DNA of 64,000 nt from Bin87 sp965116565 (GTDB lineage: Bacteria > Chloroflexota > Dehalococcoidia > Lucifugimonadales > UBA3495): contig OZ220699.1 in the NCBI GenBank assembly GCA_965116565.1, forward strand, positions 868,001 through 932,000, read 5' to 3'. This document shows positions 33,338 through 41,731 of this stretch, piece after piece (within the stretch, counting starts at the first letter, position 1; each line of letters begins with the position of its first letter). Both the position numbers and the translations under genes were made by a program. Below the pieces are notes generated by a model. The model was not told where the DNA came from. It saw only the letters and a program-made list of their open reading frames with translations, and did not search any database.

Positions 33338-33598
33338 ATGCCCGACACAGGCGACGATCCAGATCTCGCGTTGGACCAAGTGCTGGAGCGCGTTGCCGAC
33401 GCCCACCCCGACCGGGTGGAGGGATGGATTCGCGAGGAGCCCGGTCATTGGGGGTTCTTTGCAGGGCAAGCGGTGGTGGCCGTCCGGGAGTTGATCGGGA
33501 GGCGCCTGGAGGAACCTGAGCGCCGGTTTGTGTGGCACCGGATGTGGCAAGTGCTGCTGGCGCGAAGACGCGAATTGCTGGAGATGGCTGGGGAATGA
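33338..33598 (+). CDS. small hypothetical protein in the thiamine operon
   Basis: An 86-residue soluble, Arg/Glu-rich, probably all-helical protein starting at ATG 33338, four bases after thiS. It contains RVEGWIREEPGHWGFFAGQAVVAVRELIGRRL and ends ARRRELLEMAGE. I do not recognise it. Position inside the thi operon, before its terminator, suggests co-expression with thiamine synthesis; a longer frame from 33242 overlaps thiS and was rejected. Confidence 0.65.
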   Translation: MPDTGDDPDLALDQVLERVADAHPDRVEGWIREEPGHWGFFAGQAVVAVRELIGRRLEEPERRFVWHRMWQVLLARRRELLEMAGE

Positions 33599-33648
33599 GT
33601 TCTCAGTCGTGTCGTCGAGTCCACGATCCACAGTGGGGCGAAACGCAA

Positions 33649-33686
33649 GTCCGGGGTGTTGAAAATACACCCCGGACGTTTTTTGG
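33649..33686 (+). terminator. terminator of the thiamine operon
   Basis: A perfect 11-bp stem (33649-33659 with 33667-33677) followed by GTTTTTTGG. One of the strongest terminators in the window. Confidence 0.93.
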
Positions 33687-33729
33687 TTGGGGCGGTCAGT
33701 CAGCCCACAAGTGGCAGGGCTATTGACCG

Positions 33730-34122
33730 TTATCCGATTACGGCGATGGACTCAATCTCCACCACGTATGCCGGGTTGGCGAGTTCGCTAACCACGAGGA
33801 GAGTGCTGGTTGGGGGGTTGGACGAGAACAGTTCACGCCGCACCGCGCGCACCGCAGCACCGTGTTCAATCCCGGTCACGTACGTGGTCGTCTTCACTAT
33901 GTCAGCCAGGCTGCCGCCGGCGGCAGTGACCGCCACTTCGATGTTGCGCCAGATCTGGCGGGTCTGGGCCTCGGCGTCGCCCTCGCCGACGACCTGGCCG
34001 TTTTCATCCTGGGCGACCATTCCCGCGATGTACACGGTGTTGCCGGCCTTTACGACGGCGGTGAAGCCGGCAGGCGAAGGGTCGGCGATTCCGCCCGGGT
34101 TCATGTAGGTTACTTCTGGCAT
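33730..34122 (-). CDS. RidA/YjgF family protein lacking the catalytic arginine
   Basis: A 130-residue RidA-fold protein (VKAGNTVYIAGMVAQDENGQVVGEGDAEAQTRQIWRNI; VKTTTYVTG; VVEIESIAVIG). In true RidA deaminases Arg105 binds the enamine substrate carboxylate within a P-x-R-S motif; here the equivalent is NPPTSTLL with Thr105. It is therefore unlikely to be a standard 2-iminobutanoate deaminase and belongs with uncharacterised Rid subfamilies. GGAGG precedes the ATG. It follows the MFS gene by 30 bases on the same strand, so the two are likely co-transcribed. Confidence 0.88.
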   Translation of the reverse strand: MPEVTYMNPGGIADPSPAGFTAVVKAGNTVYIAGMVAQDENGQVVGEGDAEAQTRQIWRNIEVAVTAAGGSLADIVKTTTYVTGIEHGAAVRAVRRELFSSNPPTSTLLVVSELANPAYVVEIESIAVIG

Positions 34123-34152
34123 GGTTGTCCTCCGTAGGTTGGATTGCGGTGA

Positions 34153-35508
34153 TTATACTGCCGTGGCAGTGTCGACGACGTCGGGTTGGGAGCCTGATGC
34201 GCGGGGCGGCAGACTGGGCGCTTTGGCCAGGAAAATCAGCATCCCGGCACCGGCGTACATCGCGATCAATACGATGAAAACCGTTGAGTAACTGTGGGTG
34301 AAGGTTAGCAGATAGCTGCCGAACAGCGGACCCACGCCCAGGGCCGTGGTCTGCAGTGGGCCCAGTGAACCCATGATTGCCCCGAAGGAACCACGCCCAA
34401 AGTACTGAGCCAGCAGCATATGCTCGAGCGTGCCCACCGTGTTGGAGAAGAACCCCCACAGGATGGCAAACAGGTAGGCCGTCAACACCGAGTTCACGCC
34501 GGTGATCAGGAAAATTCCCGACGCCACGGCCCCGGTGATGGTGATTACCATACAGTAGCGGGGCCCAAGCTTGTCGGCCATGTATCCCCACACCAGGGTC
34601 GTCATCGCCAGCACGGCGCCGAGACTGCCCACTCCCACCGCCTGAGGATTGGCCAGGCCGGGGCCGGATTCGCTCACCAGGTACGGCACCAGGATGTAGC
34701 CTGATCCCGCTGACGCGATCACCGCACAAACGGCAGTGCCGGCAATGCACCAATAAGCGCGGGTGCGCATAGCCTCCCGGGCGGTCCAGCTGAACTCCGG
34801 TTCCAACCCTGGAGCAGATCGGCCTCGCCCACCGCCGGCACGCGCCGCGCCCGCAGGTGCACTCCTGGGACGGGCGCCGTCGGGCAGCATGCCGATTTCC
34901 TCGGGGGTGCGGCGCATTATCAAAAACACAGGCACCGCCAGCAACAGCAGGAATACACCGATGTAACCGTAAGCGGCCCGCCAACTCTGGTTCAGCGCGA
35001 TCAGCGAAATTATCTGTATGTTGATGGCGCCGCCCACCGGACGGGCCATCCCCGATATGGAGATGGTGATGTTGCGCCAGCGGCGGAAGAAATTAACCGT
35101 AGCGACCCTCGGAACCACCCCAATCAAGAAGGGATTGCTGATGGAGCGCGCGATCACGTACGGGATGATGAACTGCCACAGTGAGTTGCTGCCGGTGCCG
35201 GATATGATCAGCAAGCAGGAGCCGACAACCACCAAGCCGAGGGTGGTGAGCAGGCGCGGGCCATACCGGTCCGCCATATATCCCGCCATGGGAGCCAGCA
35301 ATCCGGAAACCCAGGTCCCCGCCGTCACCGCGATGGCTATCTTTTCGATGCTCCAACCGGTGTCCTGGGATATATAGACCTGTATGGTCCCCATGACCAC
35401 CTGAGAGACGCTGGCGCCGCCGGCGCTGGAAAGGCAACCCGTAGCCAGCACCAGCCAGCCGTAGAAGAACGGGGTAGGCGGATGCCAAGCCAGCAGCCTT
35501 TTCAGCAA
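34153..35508 (-). CDS. major facilitator superfamily transporter
   Basis: A 451-residue twelve-helix MFS protein. The family motif between helices 2 and 3 appears as GYMADRYGPRLL and its duplicate as GYMADKLGPRYC. The cytoplasmic loop between the halves is Pro/Arg/Gly-rich. It resembles the monocarboxylate/oxalate-formate type of antiporter, but the substrate cannot be read from sequence. The start is TTG at 35508 with a weak ribosome-binding site. It is upstream of the atypical RidA gene, hinting at a small amine or keto-acid substrate; this is speculative. Confidence 0.88.
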   Translation of the reverse strand: MLKRLLAWHPPTPFFYGWLVLATGCLSSAGGASVSQVVMGTIQVYISQDTGWSIEKIAIAVTAGTWVSGLLAPMAGYMADRYGPRLLTTLGLVVVGSCLLIISGTGSNSLWQFIIPYVIARSISNPFLIGVVPRVATVNFFRRWRNITISISGMARPVGGAINIQIISLIALNQSWRAAYGYIGVFLLLLAVPVFLIMRRTPEEIGMLPDGARPRSAPAGAARAGGGRGRSAPGLEPEFSWTAREAMRTRAYWCIAGTAVCAVIASAGSGYILVPYLVSESGPGLANPQAVGVGSLGAVLAMTTLVWGYMADKLGPRYCMVITITGAVASGIFLITGVNSVLTAYLFAILWGFFSNTVGTLEHMLLAQYFGRGSFGAIMGSLGPLQTTALGVGPLFGSYLLTFTHSYSTVFIVLIAMYAGAGMLIFLAKAPSLPPRASGSQPDVVDTATAV

Positions 35509-35658
35509 CGAGTCTTTCAGAGGGATCCTCGTGGGACTTTCAAATCAATGATACTCGGTGGTGTGCTTTATCACGGTGGGTGTGACGCGACGATTACTAT
35601 ACTCGCATCGGGCAGGCGCGTAAAACGCAAACCGGAGAGCAATTCCGGCCCACGGGCA

Positions 35659-35691
35659 AAAAGATGCCGGAGCGGTTTTGGCCGCTCCGGC
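35659..35691 (-). terminator. terminator of groES-groEL
   Basis: A perfect 10-bp stem GCCGGAGCGG (35666-35675) with CCGCTCCGGC (35682-35691); on the minus strand it is followed by ATCTTTTTG. Confidence 0.9.
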
Positions 35692-35720
35692 GCGAGTCCC
35701 ATGGGGATTCTGATGGAGGT

Positions 35721-37340
35721 TTAGAAGTCCATCGGAGGGGCTGCCGGCATGGCCGGCGTGGGCTCAGGGATCTCGGTGATCATGGACTCGGTGGTGAGCA
35801 CCATGGCGGCGACGGAGGCCGCGTTCTGCAGGGCAGACCGGGTTACCTTCACCGGGTCGATGATGCCACGCTCGAGCATGGGGCCGAATTCGCTGACCTC
35901 GGCGTCGTAGCCGTAGTCATCGGACTGGTCCTTGACGTCGTGCAGCACAACGGCGCCTTCGCCGCCGGCGTTCTCGACGATGATCTTGAGGGGCTGCTCC
36001 AGCGAGTGCCGGATGATGTTGAGGCCGACGACCTCGTCACCGGTCAGATTGCTGACGCCCTCCAGGGCGCGCTGGGCGCGCACCAGTGCGACTCCGCCGC
36101 CGGGGACGATGCCTTCCTCAACCGCGGAACGGGTGGCGGACAGGGCGTCCTCCACGCGGGCCTTGCGCTCCTTGAGCTCGATCTCGGTGGCAGCGCCCAC
36201 CTTGATGACGGCCACGCCGCCGGACAGCTTGGCCATCCGCTCCTGCAGCTTTTCGCGGTCGTACTCGGAGGTGGTGTCTTCGATCTGGGCCTTGATCTGG
36301 TTGATGCGGGCCTGGATCGCGTCCTCGGAGCCATGCCCTTCGACGATGGTGGTGTCGTCCTTGGTGGACGAAACGCGCCGGGCGCGGCCGAAGTCCTCGA
36401 TGGTGGCGGAGTCCAGGCGGCGGCCGGTCTCTTCGCTGATGACGGTGCCACCGGTGAGGATGGCGATGTCTTCCAGCATGGCCTTGCGGCGGTCACCGAA
36501 GCCAGGGGCCTTGACGGCCAGGACGTTCATGATGCCGCGGAGTTTGTTGACGACCAGGGTCGCCAGAGCCTCACCGTCGACGTCTTCAGCGACGATGACG
36601 GCGTTCTTCTGCCCGACCTGGAGGAGCTTCTCGAGGGCGGGAACCAGATCGGCGACGGCGGAGATCTTCTTGTCGGTGATGATCAGGTAGGAGTCGTCGA
36701 TGGCGGATTCCATGCGATCGCTGTTGGTGATGAAGTAAGGCGAGATGTAGCCGCGGTCGACCTGCATGCCTTCCACGTATTCGATCTCATCGGTGAGTCC
36801 GCGGGACTCTTCGACGGTGATGACTCCGTCCTTGCCGACCTTCTCCATGGCCTCGGCGATGGTCTCGCCGATGGCGTCCTCGTGGGCGGAGAGGGAAGCG
36901 ACCTGGCCGATGCGCTCGCGGGTTTCCACGGGCTGGGACATGGACTGGAGCTCGGTCACGATTTCGCCGACGGCGCGCTCGATGCCGCGCTTGATGGCCA
37001 TGGGGTTGGCGCCGGCGGTGACGTTCTTGAAGCCTTCGTTGATGATGGCCTGGGACAGGACGATGCTGGTGGTGGTGCCATCACCGGCGGCGTCGTTGGT
37101 CTTGGTGGCAGCTTCCTTGAGCAGCTGGGCGCCCATGTTCTCGAAGGCGTCGGGGAGCTCAATTTCCTTGGCGATGGTGACGCCGTCGGAGCAGACCTGC
37201 GGGGGTCCGAACTTCTTGTCCAGGACCACGTTGCGGCCGCGGGGGCCCAGGGTAATCTTTACCGAGTCGGCCAGGGTGTCGATACCGGTTCGCAGCGACT
37301 TACGGGCCTCTTCGGAGTATGCCAACTTCTTTGCGGGCAT
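35721..37340 (-). CDS. groEL2: chaperonin GroEL (main copy)
   Basis: A 539-residue canonical GroEL with LGPRGRNVVLDKKFGPPQVCSDGVTIAKEIELPD, AAGDGTTTS, APGFGDRRKAMLEDIAILTGG, and VPGGGVALVRA. The tail PAMPAAPPMDF is short and lacks the Gly-Gly-Met repeats. It is 58 bases downstream of groES and followed by a strong terminator, so this is the housekeeping GroES-GroEL pair. No CIRCE element is visible upstream of groES. Confidence 0.97.
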   Translation of the reverse strand: MPAKKLAYSEEARKSLRTGIDTLADSVKITLGPRGRNVVLDKKFGPPQVCSDGVTIAKEIELPDAFENMGAQLLKEAATKTNDAAGDGTTTSIVLSQAIINEGFKNVTAGANPMAIKRGIERAVGEIVTELQSMSQPVETRERIGQVASLSAHEDAIGETIAEAMEKVGKDGVITVEESRGLTDEIEYVEGMQVDRGYISPYFITNSDRMESAIDDSYLIITDKKISAVADLVPALEKLLQVGQKNAVIVAEDVDGEALATLVVNKLRGIMNVLAVKAPGFGDRRKAMLEDIAILTGGTVISEETGRRLDSATIEDFGRARRVSSTKDDTTIVEGHGSEDAIQARINQIKAQIEDTTSEYDREKLQERMAKLSGGVAVIKVGAATEIELKERKARVEDALSATRSAVEEGIVPGGGVALVRAQRALEGVSNLTGDEVVGLNIIRHSLEQPLKIIVENAGGEGAVVLHDVKDQSDDYGYDAEVSEFGPMLERGIIDPVKVTRSALQNAASVAAMVLTTESMITEIPEPTPAMPAAPPMDF

Positions 37341-37398
37341 TGCGGTTCTCCTCGTTAGTAGTGTGGTGGTTCAGGCAGGTGGATTGAATCCGGCTGAA

Positions 37399-37689
37399 TT
37401 AGCCGATCTTGGCGAGGACGTCGGACTCGCGCATGATCAGGTACTCTTCGTCGCCGTCTTCGTACTCGGTGCCGGCGTACTTGGAGTAGATGACCTTGTC
37501 GCCAATGGTGAGTTCCATGGCGATGCGGCTGCCGTCTTCGGCGACGCGACCCGGGCCCACCGCGACGACCTCGCCCTCCTGGGGCTTTTCCTTCGCGGTG
37601 TCGGGCAGCAGGATTCCGCCCCTGGTCTGGGCTTCCTGCTCCATCGGCTTGATGACGATGCGCTCTCCTAGTGGTGTAAACGTGGCCAC
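37399..37689 (-). CDS. groES: co-chaperonin GroES
   Basis: A 96-residue GroES forming the heptameric lid of GroEL. The start (FTPLGERIVIKPMEQEAQTRGGILLPDTAKEKPQEGEV) has the mobile loop with GGILLP, and the end is YLIMRESDVLAKIG. GGAGG precedes the ATG. It is the only groES in the window and the first gene of the groES-groEL operon; the FmdB-like gene 68 bases upstream may be part of the same transcript. Confidence 0.97.
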   Translation of the reverse strand: MATFTPLGERIVIKPMEQEAQTRGGILLPDTAKEKPQEGEVVAVGPGRVAEDGSRIAMELTIGDKVIYSKYAGTEYEDGDEEYLIMRESDVLAKIG

Positions 37690-37757
37690 TTAATGCCTCC
37701 TTGCAATGTGGTGTTTTCTATGGTCCGGTCAATGCCTTGGCGCTCACCCGGCCGGGT

Positions 37758-37943
37758 TTACTTTTTGCGCGCGTAATCCGTGGTGTAGAACCCGGACCCC
37801 TTGTAGATGACTGGAACCGGGTGGAATATCCTTCGGGACACGCTGGAGCACTCGGGACATTCCCCTTCCGGTGGAGCGCCGAAGCTCTGGCGCTGGTCAT
37901 ACTCGTGGTCGCACGCAGTGCACCGGTAAACGTACCTGGGCAT
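37758..37943 (-). CDS. FmdB-family zinc ribbon protein
   Basis: A 61-residue protein matching the FmdB/CxxC_CxxC_SSSS putative regulatory family: MPRYVYRCTACDHEYDQRQSF, then CPECSS, forming one zinc ribbon, and a tail with FYTTDYARKK. AGGAGG precedes the ATG. Such proteins are common in bacteria and their role is unknown. It lies upstream of groES on the same strand. Confidence 0.9.
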   Translation of the reverse strand: MPRYVYRCTACDHEYDQRQSFGAPPEGECPECSSVSRRIFHPVPVIYKGSGFYTTDYARKK

Positions 37944-38098
37944 TGCTTCCTCCTTCCCTGGACACGCCAGAAGCGTATCCTGAGCTTTCGGGTTCTATTT
38001 TCGGCCAACGCCGGCCTTTTTCCAACGGGCTTAATGTTAAAATCGCGTTGAAAATGTGCCAGCCAATCGCCCAACGTTGGTAATGTCTGCGTTAAACC

Positions 38099-39718
38099 AT
38101 GGTTAGCAGGAACCTGAGGACCGAGCCTCAGGGTCAGGACTACGGAGAGGAGGATTCCGAGCTCCAGCCGGAACTCGAAAACATTCTCCGTAACGCAGTC
38201 CGAGCCCTGGGCGGCAGCGCCGCCGTCGTCGCGACGTGGGATGACGCCGTGCGCAGGTTTGTAGTTACCGGAGCGTATGGGCTGGGCCGGCAGCAGATAG
38301 CGCGCATCCTGCCGCTGCTCAATGAGGCGATACCGGACCTGGCGCTGAGCCGAGAGCAGTTCGCCTTGTTGTCAGCGCTGTTTCCTCAATCGGCGTTGCC
38401 GGTGTCCACGACGGGAGAGATGCAGAACCCGGTGATGGCGGTGCCGCTTCAGACGCACGACGAAAATGTCGGCCTGATATTTGTGCTTCGCTCGTCCGAC
38501 GCGGCGAACTTCTCGCAGTTGGACCCACCCGTCTTGGCGGCGTTTGCCGAACAGGCTGCCATCGCCGTGCAATCGGCTCGGTTGGCGCACCTGCTGGTAC
38601 AGGAGAAGCAGCGGGTGGAGTCGATTCTGGAGGGGAGCGCGGACGGCATCTACACCGTGGACGCAGGCCGACGGATAGTCAGCATAAATCCGGCGATGGA
38701 GCGACTGCTGGGCCTTTCCAGCGAGCAAGTGTTGGGACTGCCATGCGCGGTGGGCCTGAACTGGCGGGACCGGGAGGGGCGTCCCATCTGCCCGGGGCGG
38801 TGCCCGATGCTGAACTCACCGGCGTTCGCCACCGAAAACGTCACGGAACTGAGCGCTGCCGTTCGGTCGCGAGACGGCCGCAACACCGACGTCGCGCTGG
38901 TGTATTCGGTGGTGCGCTCTCCGGAGCTGGTCCCATTGAACGCCGTTGTGAACGTGCGGGACATGACGCGAGTCCGCGAGATGGAGGATATGCGCTCCAC
39001 GTTCCTGTCGATGTTGGGGCACCAGCTGCAGACGCCGCTGGCGATCATAAAGGGCTACACCAACACACTGGCCAGGCCGGACGCCCAATGGGATACGGAC
39101 ACGCTGCGGCCCATTTTCGAGGCGATCGAGGAAGAAGCGGACCACATGAGCCAGTTGATGAACCGGCTGCTGCTCGCCTCCCGCCTGGAAACCGGCGAAC
39201 TGCCCATGCGTCGGGAGCAGGTGGACATGGCGGCGGTGGCCGGGAAAGTGGCAAACCGTATGGCAGGCACTTCCCAGAAGCACGATTTCAGGGTCGAACT
39301 GCCGATGGACTTGCCGCCGGTTGTTGGAGACCCTGAGTTGCTGGAAGAAGTCCTGGTCAATCTGCTGGACAACGCGGTCAAATATTCACCAACCGGAGGG
39401 GCTATACAAGTTGGAGGTTCGACTGAAGGCAGGGGCACGGTAGAAGGCAGGGGCACGACAGGAGGCAGGGGCACGGTAATCGTGACGGTCAGCGATCCTG
39501 GAGTGGGCGTGCCCAGGTGGGAGTCTCGCCGCATTTTCGAGCGATTCCACCGCTCAGAGAACCCGTATTCATCGCATCCCAGGGGGATAGGCCTGGGGCT
39601 TTACATCTGCGACGAGATCATGAAAGCCCACGGCGGCGCGATATTCGTAACCGACAACCCGGGCGGCGGATCGGTTTTCACGCTGGTGTTTCCGGACCCC
39701 GGGCGAGAGTTGCCGTGA
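38099..39718 (+). CDS. GAF-PAS sensor histidine kinase
   Basis: A 539-residue soluble kinase without membrane segments. A GAF-like region (25-160) is followed by PAS (170-295), an HisKA domain with phospho-acceptor His308 in SMLGHQLQTPLAIIKGY, and an ATPase domain with NLLDNAVKYSP, DPGVGVP and GIGLGLYICDEIMKAHGG. The PAS contains an unusual CPGRCPML with C216, C231 and C235, which might bind a metal or respond to redox. A tandem repeat of GRGT inserts in the ATP-binding domain near residue 445-460. Its TGA overlaps the GTG of the response regulator, so they form a coupled pair. Confidence 0.93.
   Translation: MVSRNLRTEPQGQDYGEEDSELQPELENILRNAVRALGGSAAVVATWDDAVRRFVVTGAYGLGRQQIARILPLLNEAIPDLALSREQFALLSALFPQSALPVSTTGEMQNPVMAVPLQTHDENVGLIFVLRSSDAANFSQLDPPVLAAFAEQAAIAVQSARLAHLLVQEKQRVESILEGSADGIYTVDAGRRIVSINPAMERLLGLSSEQVLGLPCAVGLNWRDREGRPICPGRCPMLNSPAFATENVTELSAAVRSRDGRNTDVALVYSVVRSPELVPLNAVVNVRDMTRVREMEDMRSTFLSMLGHQLQTPLAIIKGYTNTLARPDAQWDTDTLRPIFEAIEEEADHMSQLMNRLLLASRLETGELPMRREQVDMAAVAGKVANRMAGTSQKHDFRVELPMDLPPVVGDPELLEEVLVNLLDNAVKYSPTGGAIQVGGSTEGRGTVEGRGTTGGRGTVIVTVSDPGVGVPRWESRRIFERFHRSENPYSSHPRGIGLGLYICDEIMKAHGGAIFVTDNPGGGSVFTLVFPDPGRELP
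39425..39478 (+). repeat. three 18-bp tandem repeats inside the histidine kinase gene
   Basis: Three near-identical 18-base units of the type GAAGGCAGGGGCACGGTA, each adding six residues with GRGT. They are in frame and lie between the N box and the next ATP-binding motif. Confidence 0.8.
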
Positions 39719-40419
39719 CATCGACGGACAAGCGGACCATTCTCGTAGTGGACGATGAGCCGCACATCGTGCAGTTCACCGCGATGAACCTGCAAGTGGA
39801 GGGGTTCAACGTCGCCACAGCCAGCAACGGGAAGGACGCCCTGGCGCTGCTGGAAGAGGAGGACGGCATCGACCTGGTGGTGCTGGACGTGATGATGCCT
39901 GAACTCGACGGTTTCGAGACCCTGAGCCGGATTCGCGAGCAATCATCCGTGCCGGTGATTTTTGTCACCGTGCGCGGGGATGAGTCCGACCGGGTTGCGG
40001 GACTGGATCTGGGCGCGGACGACTACCTGACGAAACCGTTCAGCCCACGGGAACTGGTATCGCGGATTCGGGCCTTGTTCCGCCGGATTGAAGCCGCCGA
40101 ACCTCCGCCGCTGCAGGAGGTAGTCGTCGACGACTGGCTCACCATCGACTTCGACCGCAGCCTGGTGTTTGCGGACGGCAACGAGATGCGGCTGCGGCCA
40201 ACCGAATACCGTTTGCTCTACCAGTTGGTCAACAATGCAGGCCAGTTGCTGAGCCACGACACCCTGTTGGAAAGGGTCTGGGGGCCGGAGTACCGGGGTG
40301 AGCACCAGTATGTGCGGACGTACGTCACGTACCTGCGGCAGAAGCTGGAGCGGGACCCGCGCACGCCAGAATACATCCTGAGCGAACGAGGATTGGGCTA
40401 CCGGTTCAAGGAGTTGTAG
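39715..40419 (+). CDS. OmpR/PhoB-family response regulator
   Basis: A 234-residue regulator. The receiver has the acidic pair D13/D14, phospho-acceptor D58 in VVLDVMMPELDG, Thr85 and Lys107 (DYLTKPFS), all canonical. The C-terminal winged helix has LRPTEYRLLYQLVNNAG and VRTYVTYLRQKLERDP...GLGYRF. The GTG at 39715 overlaps the kinase stop. It is the partner of the GAF-PAS kinase; targets are unknown. Its 3' end overlaps the convergent molybdopterin-domain gene by 14 bases. Confidence 0.95.
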   Translation: MTSTDKRTILVVDDEPHIVQFTAMNLQVEGFNVATASNGKDALALLEEEDGIDLVVLDVMMPELDGFETLSRIREQSSVPVIFVTVRGDESDRVAGLDLGADDYLTKPFSPRELVSRIRALFRRIEAAEPPPLQEVVVDDWLTIDFDRSLVFADGNEMRLRPTEYRLLYQLVNNAGQLLSHDTLLERVWGPEYRGEHQYVRTYVTYLRQKLERDPRTPEYILSERGLGYRFKEL

Positions 40420-40939
40420 ATCCCCGGGCAGCGTTACGGGCCGCGGCGATCTCCCGGGCCGTCTCCTCCGGCATTTCCTCGGTGAGGCGGATGCAGTCCA
40501 CCCATTTGACGCTGGCGTAGCAGACCTGGTCCGCCGCAACCAACCGGCAGGGGCCGCCATGCTCGGGCGGCAACGGAGAGCCGTTCAAACGTGTCGCCAG
40601 CAAGACGCCAGCGGTGTCGTCGTCCAAAGGCACCGTTACTGAAAAGTCGGCGGCGGATATGGCAGCATACCTGGCGTTGGGCAGAGGTCCAGCGATGTCA
40701 AGGAGGACGGGGAGCGGCACGCCGTCCCACGTCTGATCCGGGACGGACCAACCTTCCAGGCAGCGGAAATCATCGGTCAGGCTGTGCTGGGTGAGATCGG
40801 CCAGGTCGGATTCGGTGAGCACGGCCGGGTTCCGGACCAGTCCCTCCAATCTGAGGCCAGGCCAGACATCGGGGCGCCCATGATGGTCGTCGAATACGGG
40901 CAGATTGTCGCGGGAGGTTTGGCGTGGGGAATTTGGCAT
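40406..40939 (-). CDS. sulfite-oxidase-type molybdopterin-binding domain protein
   Basis: A 177-residue single Oxidored_molyb domain. The likely molybdenum-ligating cysteine is in DDFRCLEGWSVPDQTWDGVPL (about residues 56-76), and RLNGSPLPPEHGGPCRLVAAD is the second family motif. It has no signal peptide, dimerisation domain or heme domain, so it is a minimal cytoplasmic version whose substrate is unknown. It lies 10 bases downstream of a CopD-like membrane protein, a possible electron-transfer partner. Confidence 0.85.
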   Translation of the reverse strand: MPNSPRQTSRDNLPVFDDHHGRPDVWPGLRLEGLVRNPAVLTESDLADLTQHSLTDDFRCLEGWSVPDQTWDGVPLPVLLDIAGPLPNARYAAISAADFSVTVPLDDDTAGVLLATRLNGSPLPPEHGGPCRLVAADQVCYASVKWVDCIRLTEEMPEETAREIAAARNAARGSTTP

Positions 40940-40949
40940 GTTGTCCTCG

Positions 40950-41480
40950 CTACACGGGGGTTCCCCTGGTCATGGTTACGGCTACGATCACGATCAACAC
41001 CATCAACAGCACGTTGACCCTGGCGATCCAGACCACGCATTTTCGGAGCAACGGGAGATATCCGGGTGGCGTGCCGCCGGCCTGCATTTCTTCAATCAAC
41101 CGACTGGCGAACGGGCCGATGACGAAATCGTGGATGACACTGAGCCAGATTACGATGGCGACCAGGGCCACCTTTACCTGGAGAGTTGCGACGAAATGTC
41201 CGCCGAGACTGAAGAATTCGGCAAAACCGATGCCGTAGCGGGTCGGCAGGATGTACAGCCCGGTTGCGACGAGCAGCACGATGCAGACCCACGAGATCCA
41301 CCGGAATCGTCGCGCGATGGTTCCCAGCAGGTCGGACGGCAACGGAGGATGCTCGGCAGGTTGACCGGGCACGGGGGCGAATCTCCGCAAGACCGGGATC
41401 AACACCAAAGCCAGGAACAGGCTGCCGCCGACCCAAATGATGGCGGACGCGAGGTGGATGAAAACCGCCGCCTGGTACAT
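40950..41480 (-). CDS. CopD-like four-helix membrane protein
   Basis: A 176-residue protein with four transmembrane segments. YQAAVFIHLASAIIWVGGSLFLALVLIPVLRR at the start is the hallmark of the CopD/DUF2269-type family; histidines in the first (H12) and third helix region (GGHFVATLQVKVALV) could bind heme or copper. ATG 41480 was chosen with AGGGA upstream; a 28-residue longer reading is less plausible. It is co-oriented and nearly contiguous with the molybdopterin-domain gene. Confidence 0.8.
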   Translation of the reverse strand: MYQAAVFIHLASAIIWVGGSLFLALVLIPVLRRFAPVPGQPAEHPPLPSDLLGTIARRFRWISWVCIVLLVATGLYILPTRYGIGFAEFFSLGGHFVATLQVKVALVAIVIWLSVIHDFVIGPFASRLIEEMQAGGTPPGYLPLLRKCVVWIARVNVLLMVLIVIVAVTMTRGTPV

Positions 41481-41731
41481 TGCAATATCCCTGGTAGTAG
41501 GTAGTGGCCGCTCGACCCGAAAGTCCATGAGGCGGGCTGGGGACAACCTTTGCCACCCTCTCAACTAGGATACACCAGGGCACGAGGCGAGAGTTCGGGG
41601 CCGAGTTTCCAGATCAGCAGCAAACCGGGGAGCGGGGCGAGGTTGAACGCGCCGTAGGGAACGGTTATGCTGGCCTCGCCTGTCAGATAGGACAGGTTGG
41701 GCATCTTTTTGATCAGCATCGGGGGAGAAGA

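Noticed and set aside
35664..37358. A 564-codon open frame on the plus strand antisense to groEL
   Set aside because: It mirrors the minus-strand groEL codons (a G+C-rich third-position effect), is low-complexity Gly/Asp/Val-rich and matches no protein family.
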